A DNA stretch of 33,774 nucleotides, taken from positions 1 through 33,774 of the forward strand of contig JAPPHY010000013.1 in NCBI GenBank assembly GCA_028877205.1, read 5' to 3'. The stretch comes from Chloroflexota bacterium (lineage in GTDB: Bacteria; Chloroflexota; Dehalococcoidia; Lucifugimonadales; UBA2985). Under the pieces are notes generated by a model. It saw nothing but the letters and a program-made list of their open reading frames with translations. It was not told the DNA's origin and did not search any database. Shown piece by piece: positions 28,401 to 33,774 of this stretch (its first letter is position 1; every line of letters starts with the position of its first letter). The position numbers were made by a program, and so were the translations under genes.

Positions 28401-29247
28401 GCTCGGCTTCGGGACCTTCGCTTCAGAGATGGTTGTCACGGAGGAGATGGTGGTCCCGGCCCCGAAGGGTATTCCCGCGACTGCGCTCGCATCGATGCCG
28501 ACGGTGTTCGTAACGGCCACTCTTTCGTATGAGATGGCCAACCTGAAGGCGGGCGATCGCGTGCTCATCCACGCAGGATCGGGAGGCGTGGGACTGGCCG
28601 CCATTCAGATGGCAAGAGCCGCGGGCGCGGAGGTGCTGGCGACCGCCAGCGCGCCCAAGCAGGCGTTCCTGCGCTCAATCGGCATCGAGCACGTCTTCGA
28701 CAGCCGTCAGACCAGTTTCGCTCAGGACGTCCTCGAAGCCACCGGTGGCGAGGGCGTCGACGTTGTGCTGAACAGCCTCACGAGCGAGGGCTTCATCGAG
28801 GCGAGCCTGTCCTGCCTGGCCAGAGGCGGGCGCTTCATCGAGCTGGGCAGGCGCGACATATTCAGCAGGGAGGAGATGGCCGCGGCGCGCCCGGACGTGG
28901 ACTATCACGTCCTTCAAGTCGACGTTCTGAAGAAGAACGACCCTGGGCGGCCCGGCCGGGCGCTCGCGTCTGTGATGAAGCGCGTGGAGGCGGGCGAGCT
29001 TGAGCCTATCCTCCACAGCCGTTGGTCTATGAGCGATGCGAGCGCAGCGTTTCGGTACATGCAGTCCGCGCGGCACATCGGCAAGATTGTCATGGCCAAG
29101 TCGCCGCTTCAGACGGGGCGTCTGCGCGAGAACGGCACCTATCTCATAACGGGCGGCCTCGGCGGCATTGGCTGCGAGCTGGCCGGCAGGCTGGCCGATC
29201 TCGGCGCGGGCGCAGAGACCCCGATCCGGAGGCCGTCGAAGCCATAG
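22480..29247 (+). CDS. Type I polyketide synthase, N-terminal part: KS-AT-DH-cMT-psiKR-ER-KR(start)
   Basis: The 2255-codon frame is one highly reducing PKS module, in the order of fungal reducing PKSs and sponge-symbiont sup-type PKSs. KS (11-440) has Cys185 in DTACSSSL, His320 and His360. AT (574-870) has Ser670 in GHSLGE and QAFHS at 774-778, typical of malonyl-CoA selection. The linker ends in YPFQRERYW (934-942). DH (952-1245) has His986 and Asp1160. The C-methyltransferase (about 1400-1660) has [10 protein letters not shown] at 1488-1497. A structural KR half (1670-1885) is followed by ER (1895-2207, [11 protein letters not shown] at 2031-2041). KR begins at 2217 with TGGLGGIG. Homology stops at residue 2243 (base 29208); the last 12 codons are out of frame. 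The likely product is a saturated, alpha-methylated acyl chain. Confidence 0.95.
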   Translation: MTGNIGAYVTEPIAVVGMACRFPGSDGLEAFWKLLEEGRSAVTEGDPGSGEGRIGQIFADFQPQNSASRFGAFIEDIDRFDPTFFRISPLEAQFLDPQQRLMLEVSWKALEDAGIDPEGLRGSRTGVFGGITHSDYREIIGGIGNRGGAASSLYAATGTSQNTAIGRVAYVLGLQGPAISIDTACSSSLVAVHQAATALRQEEADIALAGGVTAMLSGNVMEARAGAGMLSPDGSCKTFDEAANGYVRGEGCGILVLKRLRDAVADGDRIWGIIRGSAINQDGASAGLTVPNGEAQEDVIREALRRAGLSVSQIDYVETHGTGTPVGDPLELQAVASVFGTERKADNPLYIGSVKTNFGHLESAAGAASLIKVFLAMHQGVIPKHLNFNNPSPAIDWENLPIRVPVSSTAWPAAGGRPRVAGISGYGWSGTNAHLIVESYGAPLEVSTEPQRLRLPTGSPRPVAAAVQVETDAPALAGETRARPARLLPLSGKTEQALRDLAVHYRAWLEERGAELEAAGAAGESPLSDMAWTAGSGRSHFGHRAAVVFRDAESLREGLEAVAQGGRGAEPRRVSRVAFVYTGQGSQWDGMGRTLYETEPVFRAVLDRCERVVIEERGRSLLDVMFGSENAAGDLSDTYWTQPAIYSLECALTALWGSEGVRPDVVIGHSLGELAAAQAAGVFGLEDGLRFVMKRGEALGSVPELGAMAAVFATQKRVQEAIDEFNTTSDCAELNISVDNGVHQVISGPTAAVQAIGERFESEEVRVRPLNTSQAFHSVLVEPALEPLGKAYDSVAVGLPEVALVSNVTGTVLEQGETLDAEYWRNHARNTVQFRRGIGALAELGVDLAIEVGPGAILGPLVSLVWPGPVDLPEPPKTPDVLQSMTRPRSGENPAVSEDAFLRSVAGAYEAGLTICFDGLFATEERRKIELPGYPFQRERYWVEEKQRRRTVDGHPLLGVRHESPRGEVTFESEMSPSDPAWLTDHRVYERVVMPGAIYGAVAAAVALREGSASVEVEDLQLQTAMVFAQDGADGDESRAGRRVQAVLNSAETGKSRKLEVFSRGAGDDGWTLHSEAMLSFGTRARGAAGQVDRDSLKAALTPQDVPGFYRARAESNINLGRSFRTLQALWAGGGEAVGEIALPDGIETGGIDVHPLLLDGCFQVMSAARHSTGSEDGEAYLPFAWERMWLAAALPDRLVCRARFRDEARDSGGSPSETREVLVGDLTIYGADGAEVGGITGYAVKRATRAALLSSSEGIQDLLYEIVWRDSLLEEGMQSADFLTGPASIAADAALFARYLSDEGVEPDERAGLLNDLERLSWRYALAALERLGWTRSAGEVVEPEALRNKLNVLDEHRRLFRRLFELLARAGVVEESGEGFIVRVGADGALPDVLPPDAVEFAEWMSTRYSMHGSNEVGLFRRSANALADALTGRADPLTLLFSSGEPTAADLYMKAPVARAANRMLGDAIRALLAGLPAGRKLRILEIGAGTGSATASVLPELPAGRFEYVYTDISAGFFSEAEARFGGSENEIEYRVLDVEKSPAEQGYAAHSFDLLIASNVLHATRYLSETLGHCLELLAPSGQLVMLENLRGQGWLDLTFGQLDGWWRFADDYRPHHALASPAVWRQALTDAGFGEIGVLGTDETDPTSQPDRGVILASGPAKIEEPAGVWVMVGDTTGVAEELARELAGRNQTVILASPAGSAAGRSDGETEKIVRETVEFDERDSWRSVLQDLPQGAPLKGIVHLVGLNGHGETATTTELGEDAREIGGSALALMQGVSDADVTPETGVWFVTRGGQVLERERKGQIAGAMIWGFGRVVSREAPHLQPRMIDLDPDRDVPPSVLANELMYPDTENHVAYRLGGRRVARLVRSDTETGRLALPDDTPWLLGQDEGGSLDGLHVLDLPERTVGPREVRIAPEAAGLNFSDVLLALGLMPEGLLGDELCGRVLEVGSDVAGVAVGDRVVALGFGTFASEMVVTEEMVVPAPKGIPATALASMPTVFVTATLSYEMANLKAGDRVLIHAGSGGVGLAAIQMARAAGAEVLATASAPKQAFLRSIGIEHVFDSRQTSFAQDVLEATGGEGVDVVLNSLTSEGFIEASLSCLARGGRFIELGRRDIFSREEMAAARPDVDYHVLQVDVLKKNDPGRPGRALASVMKRVEAGELEPILHSRWSMSDASAAFRYMQSARHIGKIVMAKSPLQTGRLRENGTYLITGGLGGIGCELAGRLADLGAGAETPIRRPSKP
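29200..29220 (+). other. Frameshift and small deletion within the PKS ketoreductase
   Basis: Frame 1 reads RLADLGA up to base 29208, then the homologous text resumes as [13 protein letters not shown] in frame 3 from base 29208. About five or six residues (usually LVLL or similar before GRR) are missing, so the lesion is a net loss of 3n+1 bases, perhaps 16 or 19, in a GC-rich stretch. It could be a true mutation or an assembly collapse. Confidence 0.8.
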
Positions 29248-32021
29248 CAGCCCTGCGGGAGCGCGGCGTGAGGGTGGAGGTGGAGCTGGCCGACGTGACA
29301 GACTCCGCGGCCGTGGACGCCATGCTGGAGCGCATGGACGCGTCGTTGCCGCCGCTGGCGGGCGTCATACACTGCGTGGGCGTGCTGTCGGATGCCGCGC
29401 TGACCAATCAGACGTGGGAAGGCTTCCAGCGGGTGCTGTGGCCCAAGATGATCGGCGCGTGGCACCTCCACAGAGCGACAATGGACAGAGGCCTGGACAT
29501 GTTCGTCCTGTTCTCCAGCGCAGCCGGCATCGTGGGGAATCCCGGCCAGGCCAACCACGCGGCGGCCAACGCATTCCTTGACCAGCTTGCGGCGCATCGC
29601 CGCGCGCTGGGGCTGCCGGGGCAGGCGATCGCATGGGGCGCGTGGTCGGACATCGGTGAGGCGGCGGAGCAGCGCGGGCGCATCGAGGAGCGGCTGGGCG
29701 CGGGTGGCACCGGCTGGTTCACGCCGCAGCAGGGCTTCCTGGCCTTCGAGAGACTGGTGCTAGAGGACGTGACAACCTGCATGGTGGCTGCCGTGGACTG
29801 GGAGAGGTACGCTGAGGGGCTGGCAGAGCACCCGCCGTTCATGGAAGAGCTGCTGTCCGAGTCCCAGGGCGAACCAGCCGAGGCCGGCGAATCGGCGGAC
29901 GATCTGCTGTCCCAGCTGGGTATGTCCCAGCAGGTCGATTCGCGGGGCGTGCTGGCGGCGTTCCTGCAGCGGGAGCTACAGGCCGTAATGCGGCTGCCAA
30001 CGACGCCGTCGCCCACCGTCGGGTTCTTCGACCTGGGGATGGACTCGCTGATGGCCGTGGAGTTCAGGAACCGGCTCAACCGGGCCTTCGCGGGCGAGTA
30101 CGTAGTCTCCAACACCGCCGTCTTCGACCACCCTGACATCACGGCTTTATCGCTGCACCTGTGGTTGTATTTCGGTCATCTCGGCGGAGGGTGCTGGCCG
30201 GCGCCGGCTCCGGCCCAGGCTGCGACTGCAGCCACGTCGGCGGCAGCCGACGTCGCGAGCGACGGCATAGCGATCGTGGGGATGGCGTGCCGCCTGCCGC
30301 AGGCCGGGAACCTGTCCGAGTTCTGGGACATGCTGGTGTCGGGCGTCGACGCCGTCACGGACGGCCGCCCCAACTCCGAAGCGCTCAATGCGCCACGGAT
30401 GCGCGGCGCGTTCATCGACGACGTGGAGTGGTTCGACTCACGCTTCTTCCGCATCGCGCCCGTTGAGGCGCGCACCATGGACCCGCAGCAGCGCCTGATG
30501 CTGGAGACGGCCTGGGAGGCGCTTGAGGACGCGTGCATGGACCCGGAGAGCCTGCGGGGCAGCCGGACGGGGATATTCGCCGGCGTTTCGGGAAGCGAGT
30601 ACAGGGACCTGATGGAGGTTAGCGGCAAGGGGGGCAGCTACCTCGGCACGACCCCAAGCGTGACCGTCGGGCGGGTGGCTTTCGCGCTTGGCCTGGAGGG
30701 GCCTGCGGTGCCCGTGGACATGGCGTGCGCATCGTCGCTGGCGGCGATACACCAGGCGGTTGGCAGCCTGAGGCGGGGCGAGGTCAACCTGGCGCTCGCC
30801 GGGGGCGTCCACCTGGTCCTGTCGGAGGGGGTAACGGGGTTCATGAACGAGGTGGGGATGCTCTCTCATTCGGGGCTGAGCAGGCCGTTCGATGCCTCTG
30901 CGGACGGATACGTGCGCGGCGAGGGCTGCGGCGTCATCGTGCTGAAGCGGCTGAGCGATGCTGAGCGGGACGGCGACCGCATCTGGGGCGTCATCAGGGG
31001 CTCTGCGATCAACCAGAACGGGGCGAGCGCGGCCCTGACTGTGCCGAACGGCTCCGCTCAGGAGCGCGTGATGGAGGACGCCCTGGCCGAGGCCAACCTC
31101 GCGGGGGCGGACGTGGACTACCTGGAGGCGCATGCGGTCGGGTCGCAGCTGGGCGACGCCATCGAGATGCGGGCCGTCGGCGCTGTGTACGGACGGGGTC
31201 GTGAGCCGGATAGCCCGCTGATCGTCGGCACGGTCAAGTCCAACATCGGGCACCTGGAGGCGGCGGCGGGAGTGGCCGGGCTGCTGAAGGCCGTTCTTGC
31301 GATGCGCCGGGGCACGATTCCCAGGCACCTGCACTTCGAGAACCCGAACCCGGAGATAGGCTGGGACCGGCTGGCCGTACGCGTGCCGGTTGAGCCCACG
31401 GACTGGCCTGTGAGCGACGCGAGGCCGCCTCGCGCGGCCGTGAGCGCGTTCGGGATCTCCGGCGCGAATGCGCACGTGGTGCTGGAGGGGTACGGCGGCC
31501 GCGATGAAGGCGCTGCACGCGACCCGACCGGCCCGCTGGTGGCGGTGACCGATTCGGGCGAGGCCGGCGCGCCGGAACGCGAGACGCGGCTGCTGCCCCT
31601 GTCCGGCAGGTCGGCGGGGGCGCTGCGTGACCTGGCCCTGCGCTACCTGTCCTGGCTCGATGAGCGGGCGGCGGCGGCATCCGACTTGGAGGCGGCGGAC
31701 ACGCTGGCGGACATGGCGTGGACGGCGGCGGTGGGGCGCAGCCACTTCCCGCACCGCCGCGCCGTGCTGTTCCGCGACCTCCAGTCGCTGAGGGAGGGGC
31801 TGTCGGCCATTGCGGAGGCGGAGGTCGACGAGGACGCTGCTGCACCTGAGCCGCCGGCGGGCGACGGAGCGGCGGCACAGCCGGTCGAGTTCGCCGAGGT
31901 CGCAGCACGGGCGTATGAGGCGGGGCTTGCGATCGAGTTTGAGGGGCTGTTCAGGGGTGAGCTTCGTCGCCGAATCTCGATACCAACGTATCCGTTCCAG
32001 CGGAGGAGGCACTGGATATGA
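29208..32021 (+). CDS. Type I polyketide synthase, C-terminal part: KR(rest)-ACP-KS-linker without AT
   Basis: The frame that continues the PKS after the frameshift; the start given is where homology resumes, not a start codon. KR (to about 29830) has LFSSAAGIVGNPGQANHAAA, in which the catalytic Tyr position is His (29556-29558). The ACP has GMDSLMAVEF with its Ser at 30045. A second KS spans about 30256-31490 with Cys at 30726 (DMACASSL), His at 31131 (EAHAVGS instead of EAHGTGT) and His at 31251. The KS-AT linker (LPLSGRSAGALRDLALRYL) follows, but the AT of about 300 residues is absent. The sequence passes by an Ala/Glu/Pro-rich stretch straight to the post-AT linker (YEAGLAIEFEGLF, IPTYPFQRRRHWI) and stops. 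The next gene is a free ACP. Confidence 0.93.
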   Translation, partial: GRRDPDPEAVEAIAALRERGVRVEVELADVTDSAAVDAMLERMDASLPPLAGVIHCVGVLSDAALTNQTWEGFQRVLWPKMIGAWHLHRATMDRGLDMFVLFSSAAGIVGNPGQANHAAANAFLDQLAAHRRALGLPGQAIAWGAWSDIGEAAEQRGRIEERLGAGGTGWFTPQQGFLAFERLVLEDVTTCMVAAVDWERYAEGLAEHPPFMEELLSESQGEPAEAGESADDLLSQLGMSQQVDSRGVLAAFLQRELQAVMRLPTTPSPTVGFFDLGMDSLMAVEFRNRLNRAFAGEYVVSNTAVFDHPDITALSLHLWLYFGHLGGGCWPAPAPAQAATAATSAAADVASDGIAIVGMACRLPQAGNLSEFWDMLVSGVDAVTDGRPNSEALNAPRMRGAFIDDVEWFDSRFFRIAPVEARTMDPQQRLMLETAWEALEDACMDPESLRGSRTGIFAGVSGSEYRDLMEVSGKGGSYLGTTPSVTVGRVAFALGLEGPAVPVDMACASSLAAIHQAVGSLRRGEVNLALAGGVHLVLSEGVTGFMNEVGMLSHSGLSRPFDASADGYVRGEGCGVIVLKRLSDAERDGDRIWGVIRGSAINQNGASAALTVPNGSAQERVMEDALAEANLAGADVDYLEAHAVGSQLGDAIEMRAVGAVYGRGREPDSPLIVGTVKSNIGHLEAAAGVAGLLKAVLAMRRGTIPRHLHFENPNPEIGWDRLAVRVPVEPTDWPVSDARPPRAAVSAFGISGANAHVVLEGYGGRDEGAARDPTGPLVAVTDSGEAGAPERETRLLPLSGRSAGALRDLALRYLSWLDERAAAASDLEAADTLADMAWTAAVGRSHFPHRRAVLFRDLQSLREGLSAIAEAEVDEDAAAPEPPAGDGAAAQPVEFAEVAARAYEAGLAIEFEGLFRGELRRRISIPTYPFQRRRHWI
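31819..31905 (+). other. Site of the missing acyltransferase domain in module 2
   Basis: Between the homologues of EGLEAVAQ (module 1 residues 558-564) and VAGAYEAGL (905-913), module 2 has only about 29 residues, rich in Ala, Glu, Pro and Asp. Module 1 has about 340 residues there, including the whole AT. Both flanking linkers are kept, so an ancestral AT appears to have been cut out cleanly. Confidence 0.75.
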
Positions 32022-32069
32022 TTCCGGCGCTAACTGAGACTGCCGGGGCGTATACAAGACGGCCTTACC

Positions 32070-32078
32070 TGATATAAT
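32070..32078 (+). promoter_or_regulatory. Extended -10 promoter of the free ACP gene
   Basis: TGATATAAT (32070-32078) is a perfect extended -10 element; no -35 is evident. Initiation near 32085 gives a short leader to ATG 32111, so the ACP may be transcribed independently of the PKS. Confidence 0.6.
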
Positions 32079-32110
32079 GGCAGCCAATACATGAACAGGA
32101 GGATGCAGTC

Positions 32111-32356
32111 ATGGCATCGACGGAGGAGCGACTGAGAAAGCTGGTAAGCGAGAACCTTGAGGTGGACGGGAAGCCGCTGAGCGCGGACCTGGACTTCAAC
32201 GCGAAGCTGATGGAAGCGGGCGTCACCTCCATGGAGATGGTGGCGTTTGCCCGGGTGATCCAGGAGGAGTTCCAGATCAAGTTTGAGCCTGAGCAGTGCA
32301 CGGAGCTCCAGACGCTGTCGCAGCTGGTGGAGTTTCTGGACGCGAAGTCCGGCTAG
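32111..32356 (+). CDS. Free-standing acyl carrier protein
   Basis: An 81-residue acyl carrier protein (four-helix PP-binding fold). The phosphopantetheine site is Ser40 in EAGVTSMEMVAF, where the usual Asp before Ser (DSL) is Thr and the Leu is Met. Helix 1 (STEERLRKLVSENL) and the C-terminal helix (LQTLSQLVEFLDAKSG) are typical. AGGAGGA sits 7 bases before ATG 32111. It follows the AT-less KS module and probably provides its carrier, activated by the Sfp-type enzyme at 20553. Two hairpins follow the gene. A carrier for another pathway is possible, but the position argues for the PKS. Confidence 0.88.
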   Translation: MASTEERLRKLVSENLEVDGKPLSADLDFNAKLMEAGVTSMEMVAFARVIQEEFQIKFEPEQCTELQTLSQLVEFLDAKSG

Positions 32357-32364
32357 GGCTTGCC

Positions 32365-32386
32365 TCGCCGGGGCACAATCCGGCGA
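32365..32386. terminator. First hairpin after the ACP gene
   Basis: TCGCCGG (32365-32371) pairs with CCGGCGA (32380-32386) across an 8-base loop, nine bases after the ACP stop. No T tract follows, so on its own it is a weak terminator, but it precedes a stronger hairpin and may protect the 3' end. Confidence 0.4.
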
Positions 32387-32405
32387 TGGAAGTTGAGTCT
32401 CCTTG

Positions 32406-32443
32406 GGAGCAGGCGAGGTGAGATGTCGCCTGCTCCTTGGTTT
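32406..32443 (+). terminator. Rho-independent terminator of the polyketide locus
   Basis: GGAGCAGGCGA (32406-32416) pairs perfectly with TCGCCTGCTCC (32426-32436), with a 9-base loop, followed by TTGGTTT. The T tract is broken by GG, but the 11-pair stem is strong. It marks the end of the PKS-ACP transcription unit. Confidence 0.65.
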
Positions 32444-32453
32444 GGGGGGGGTG

Positions 32454-32585
32454 ACTCCGCTCATGTCCTTCGACAGGCTCAGGATGAGCGGAGTGTGTGG
32501 GCCGTTCAGGCCCTTCGACTAGCTCAGGGTGAGCGGAGTGGTATAGGCCCGCTCATGGTGAGCCCAGTCGAACCAGGTGAGCGGG
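32454..32585. repeat. Left cluster of palindromic REP-like repeats (three copies)
   Basis: Copy 1 (32454-32494) has arms ACTCCGCTCAT and ATGAGCGGAGT around TCCTTCGACAGGCTCAGGA. Copy 2 (about 32511-32547) contains CCCTTCGACTAGCTCAGGG then TGAGCGGAGTGGTATAGGCC. Copy 3 (32548-32585) has arms CCCGCTCA and TGAGCGGG around a diverged core (GAGCCCAGTCGAACC). All can fold into hairpins. They end 26 bases before the GIY-YIG gene. Confidence 0.9.
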
Positions 32586-32611
32586 CGCGACAATAGGCGT
32601 CAGGACTTAGA

Positions 32612-32926
32612 ATGGCCTTCTACGTATACATACTCAGATGCTCGGACGGTTCCTACTACACGGGCCACTCGGATGACCTGGAAGACAGGGTCGGCAAGCA
32701 CAAGGGAGGCCTGTATTCCGGTTACACGTCCGTACGGCTGCCCGTTGAGTTGGTGTTCTCGCACCAGTTTCCAACCAGGGATGAGGCATTTCGCGCGGAA
32801 CAACAGGTGAAGGGGTGGTCCAGGGCCAAGAAGGAGGCTCTGATCAGGCATGACTGGGACAGGATACGCGAGCTGGCCAGAGGCAGGGACTCCCTCCGCT
32901 CAGGCCCTTCGACAAGCTCAGGGTGA
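32612..32926 (+). CDS. GIY-YIG nuclease domain protein (YhbQ/UvrC-like)
   Basis: A 104-residue single-domain protein of the GIY-YIG endonuclease superfamily. The signature is YVYILRCSDGSYYTGHSDDL (4-23), with the catalytic Tyr pair, a conserved Arg in LEDRVGKHK (Arg26) and the catalytic-type Glu63 in DEAFRAEQQVKGWS. AGGA lies 6 bases before ATG 32612. The last ten residues (LRSGPSTSSG) and the TGA stop are encoded by a palindromic repeat, so the natural C-terminus was probably different. Palindrome clusters flank it on both sides, suggesting the nuclease acts on, or travels with, those repeats, in the manner of RAYT transposases with REPs. That function is inference. Confidence 0.88.
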   Translation: MAFYVYILRCSDGSYYTGHSDDLEDRVGKHKGGLYSGYTSVRLPVELVFSHQFPTRDEAFRAEQQVKGWSRAKKEALIRHDWDRIRELARGRDSLRSGPSTSSG

Positions 32927-33020
32927 GCGGAGTGGTATAGGCCGGCTCAGGCCCTTCCCTTCGGCAGGCTCAGGGCAGGCTAGGCTCGGGCCCTTCGACA
33001 AGCTCAGGATGAGCGGAGTG
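32894..33020. repeat. Right cluster of palindromic REP-like repeats (three copies)
   Basis: Copy 4 (32894-32932) has arms CTCCGCTCA and TGAGCGGAG around GGCCCTTCGACAAGCTCAGGG, and its right arm supplies the stop codon of the nuclease gene. Copy 5 (about 32950-32976) is a diverged form with CCCTTCGGCAGGCTCAGGG. Copy 6 (about 32990-33020) has CCCTTCGACAAGCTCAGGA then TGAGCGGAGTGTGT. Copies 2 and 4 share the tail GAGTGGTATAGGCC; copies 1 and 6 share GAGTGTGT. Confidence 0.9.
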
Positions 33021-33121
33021 TGTCCGGTTGGGGTCTTTCCGTTAAAGGAACAGTTGTGTAAACTTTCTGCCTGCAGGAGTGGATGTCGTGCCGAAATCGA
33101 AAAACTTATTACAAGGGTGTA

Positions 33122-33150
33122 TTGACAGCCCATGCGACTAGTGATAAAGT
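33122..33150 (+). promoter_or_regulatory. Promoter of the cadherin-like protein gene
   Basis: A perfect TTGACA (33122-33127), a 17-base spacer and TAAAGT (33145-33150) place the start near 33157, about 60 bases before ATG 33218. The 14-base stretch TGATAAAGTCTGCC over the -10 also occurs at 3851-3864 ahead of the binding-protein gene at 3916. Confidence 0.65.
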
Positions 33151-33217
33151 CTGCCACGATGCGTAACTTACGGGCTGAAAAGCTCGTCGCGAATACTGTG
33201 TCTAAGCGAGGCATTGC

Positions 33218-33774
33218 ATGAACAGTCGATCTCTATCCACAGCGCTACCACGGACTATCCTGTTTGCCGGGATAATGCTAGCGGTTGGACTGCTGGCGTT
33301 TGTCCTGTACGGCTACGGCAGTACATTTGCGCAGGACAGCGGCGTCATAGAGCACGCCGAGAACGACAAGGGTCCGGTTGCGACGTTCACGGCCGAGGAC
33401 CCGGAGGGTGTCACGCCCGTCACGTGGTCCATTGCGGCGGACGGCGCCACTCTGCCCGATGGCTTCACTGAGGCCACCGACAACGCCGACGAGAACCACT
33501 TCGACATAAGCAAGGACGGTGTCCTCACCTTCGACATTGGGGGCGACGGCTCGCCTGACGCCAGTGTGGCCCCCGACTTCGAGGCGCCCAGGGCAGCTGC
33601 GTTTGATTCAGCCAACAACAACAACACCTATAGGGTGGTGGTGGCGGCCTCCGACGCTGCCACGGGCGGAAATGTGGGCTACCATAAGGTTACCGTGAAG
33701 GTTACCGATGAAGCGGAGGCGGGAGAGATAACAGTGACTCTCTCCGGCTCTGCGTCGGCGGCGACTGCGATGCA
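33218..33774 (+). CDS. Secreted cadherin-like repeat protein (3' truncated)
   Basis: An open frame runs from ATG 33218 to the window edge (185 codons seen). A signal peptide or anchor is clear: basic start, hydrophobic TILFAGIMLAVGLLAFVLYG, then AQD as a possible cleavage site after about residue 39. The mature part resembles cadherin/Ig-like repeats: GPVATFTAEDPEGVTPVTWS, FDISKDGVLTF, then YRVVVAASDAATGGNVGYHK and VTVKVTDEAE, the standard repeat ending, so a first repeat of about 110 residues is complete and a second seems to begin. Such repeats bind calcium and act in adhesion or surface layers. The ribosome site is weak (GCGAGG). Total length and anchoring cannot be seen. Confidence 0.82.
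   Translation, partial: MNSRSLSTALPRTILFAGIMLAVGLLAFVLYGYGSTFAQDSGVIEHAENDKGPVATFTAEDPEGVTPVTWSIAADGATLPDGFTEATDNADENHFDISKDGVLTFDIGGDGSPDASVAPDFEAPRAAAFDSANNNNTYRVVVAASDAATGGNVGYHKVTVKVTDEAEAGEITVTLSGSASAATAM

Noticed and set aside
29022-29207. Independent start of a second PKS gene at 29022
   Set aside because: From 29022 to 29207 this frame overlaps ER and KR coding sequence of the first frame and shows no homology; PKS homology begins only at 29208, so a frameshift explains the arrangement better than two genes.
30438-32087. 549-codon minus-strand frame under KS2
   Set aside because: Antisense to clear KS and linker coding sequence, with low-complexity Arg/His/Pro-rich translation and no motif.
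32360-32596. Small gene after the ACP
   Set aside because: The frame runs through two hairpins and the repeat cluster (translation like RQAQDERS and RLAQGERS), a typical false ORF created by these palindromes.
32454-33020. CRISPR array
   Set aside because: The repeats are unevenly spaced, diverged, interrupted by a gene and self-complementary over their whole length; no regular spacers or cas genes are seen.

Overview
The window is high-GC bacterial DNA with mostly full-length genes. The best guess is a Chloroflexota bacterium, perhaps a marine Dehalococcoidia/SAR202-like lineage. The clues are Cys-anchored lipoproteins followed by Pro-Thr linkers, an LppX/LprG-like lipoprotein, a Vms1-like release factor next to MutS2, a secreted cadherin-like protein, and CCCTTCGACAAGCTCAGGG-type palindromes around a GIY-YIG gene. 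This placement is inference; no rRNA or other phylogenetic marker is present.

Layout. 1-1445: the end of a probable MoxR-type ATPase gene and an overlapping CoxE-like VWA gene. 1460-3669 (minus): a LppX/LprG-like lipoprotein gene and a 14-helix MFS exporter gene overlapping by 4 bases. 3916-5115: an orphan branched-chain amino acid type binding lipoprotein. 5247-5412: tRNA-Lys(CTT) and tRNA-Leu(TAG) behind a consensus promoter. 5516-7527: oppD-oppF ATPases, then a terminator and a convergent family 5 peptide-binding lipoprotein (7657-9435). 9853-11527: a membrane protein of unknown role, a decayed panD-like remnant and a SAM methyltransferase. 11619-15186 (minus): nhaA and katG. 15478-18634: mutS2 and a Vms1-like release factor gene, a plausible ribosome-rescue pair. 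18650-20308 (minus): a SulP transporter.

20553-32356 is a compact polyketide/lipid locus: an Sfp-type phosphopantetheinyl transferase, an alpha/beta hydrolase, a 36-codon leader ORF overlapping the PKS start, a large type I PKS, and a free acyl carrier protein. The PKS reads KS-AT-DH-cMT-psiKR-ER-KR-ACP-KS followed by a second module whose AT is missing. It is split by a frameshift in KR. The first module has every domain needed to make a saturated, alpha-methyl-branched chain, if KR works. The PPTase would activate the carriers, and the hydrolase could release or edit the chain.

32365-33020 holds two tandem hairpins and two clusters of palindromic repeats bracketing a GIY-YIG nuclease gene whose last codons and stop lie inside a repeat, which looks like a REP-type element with its own nuclease. 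The window ends inside a secreted cadherin-like protein gene (33218 onward) behind a good sigma-70-type promoter.
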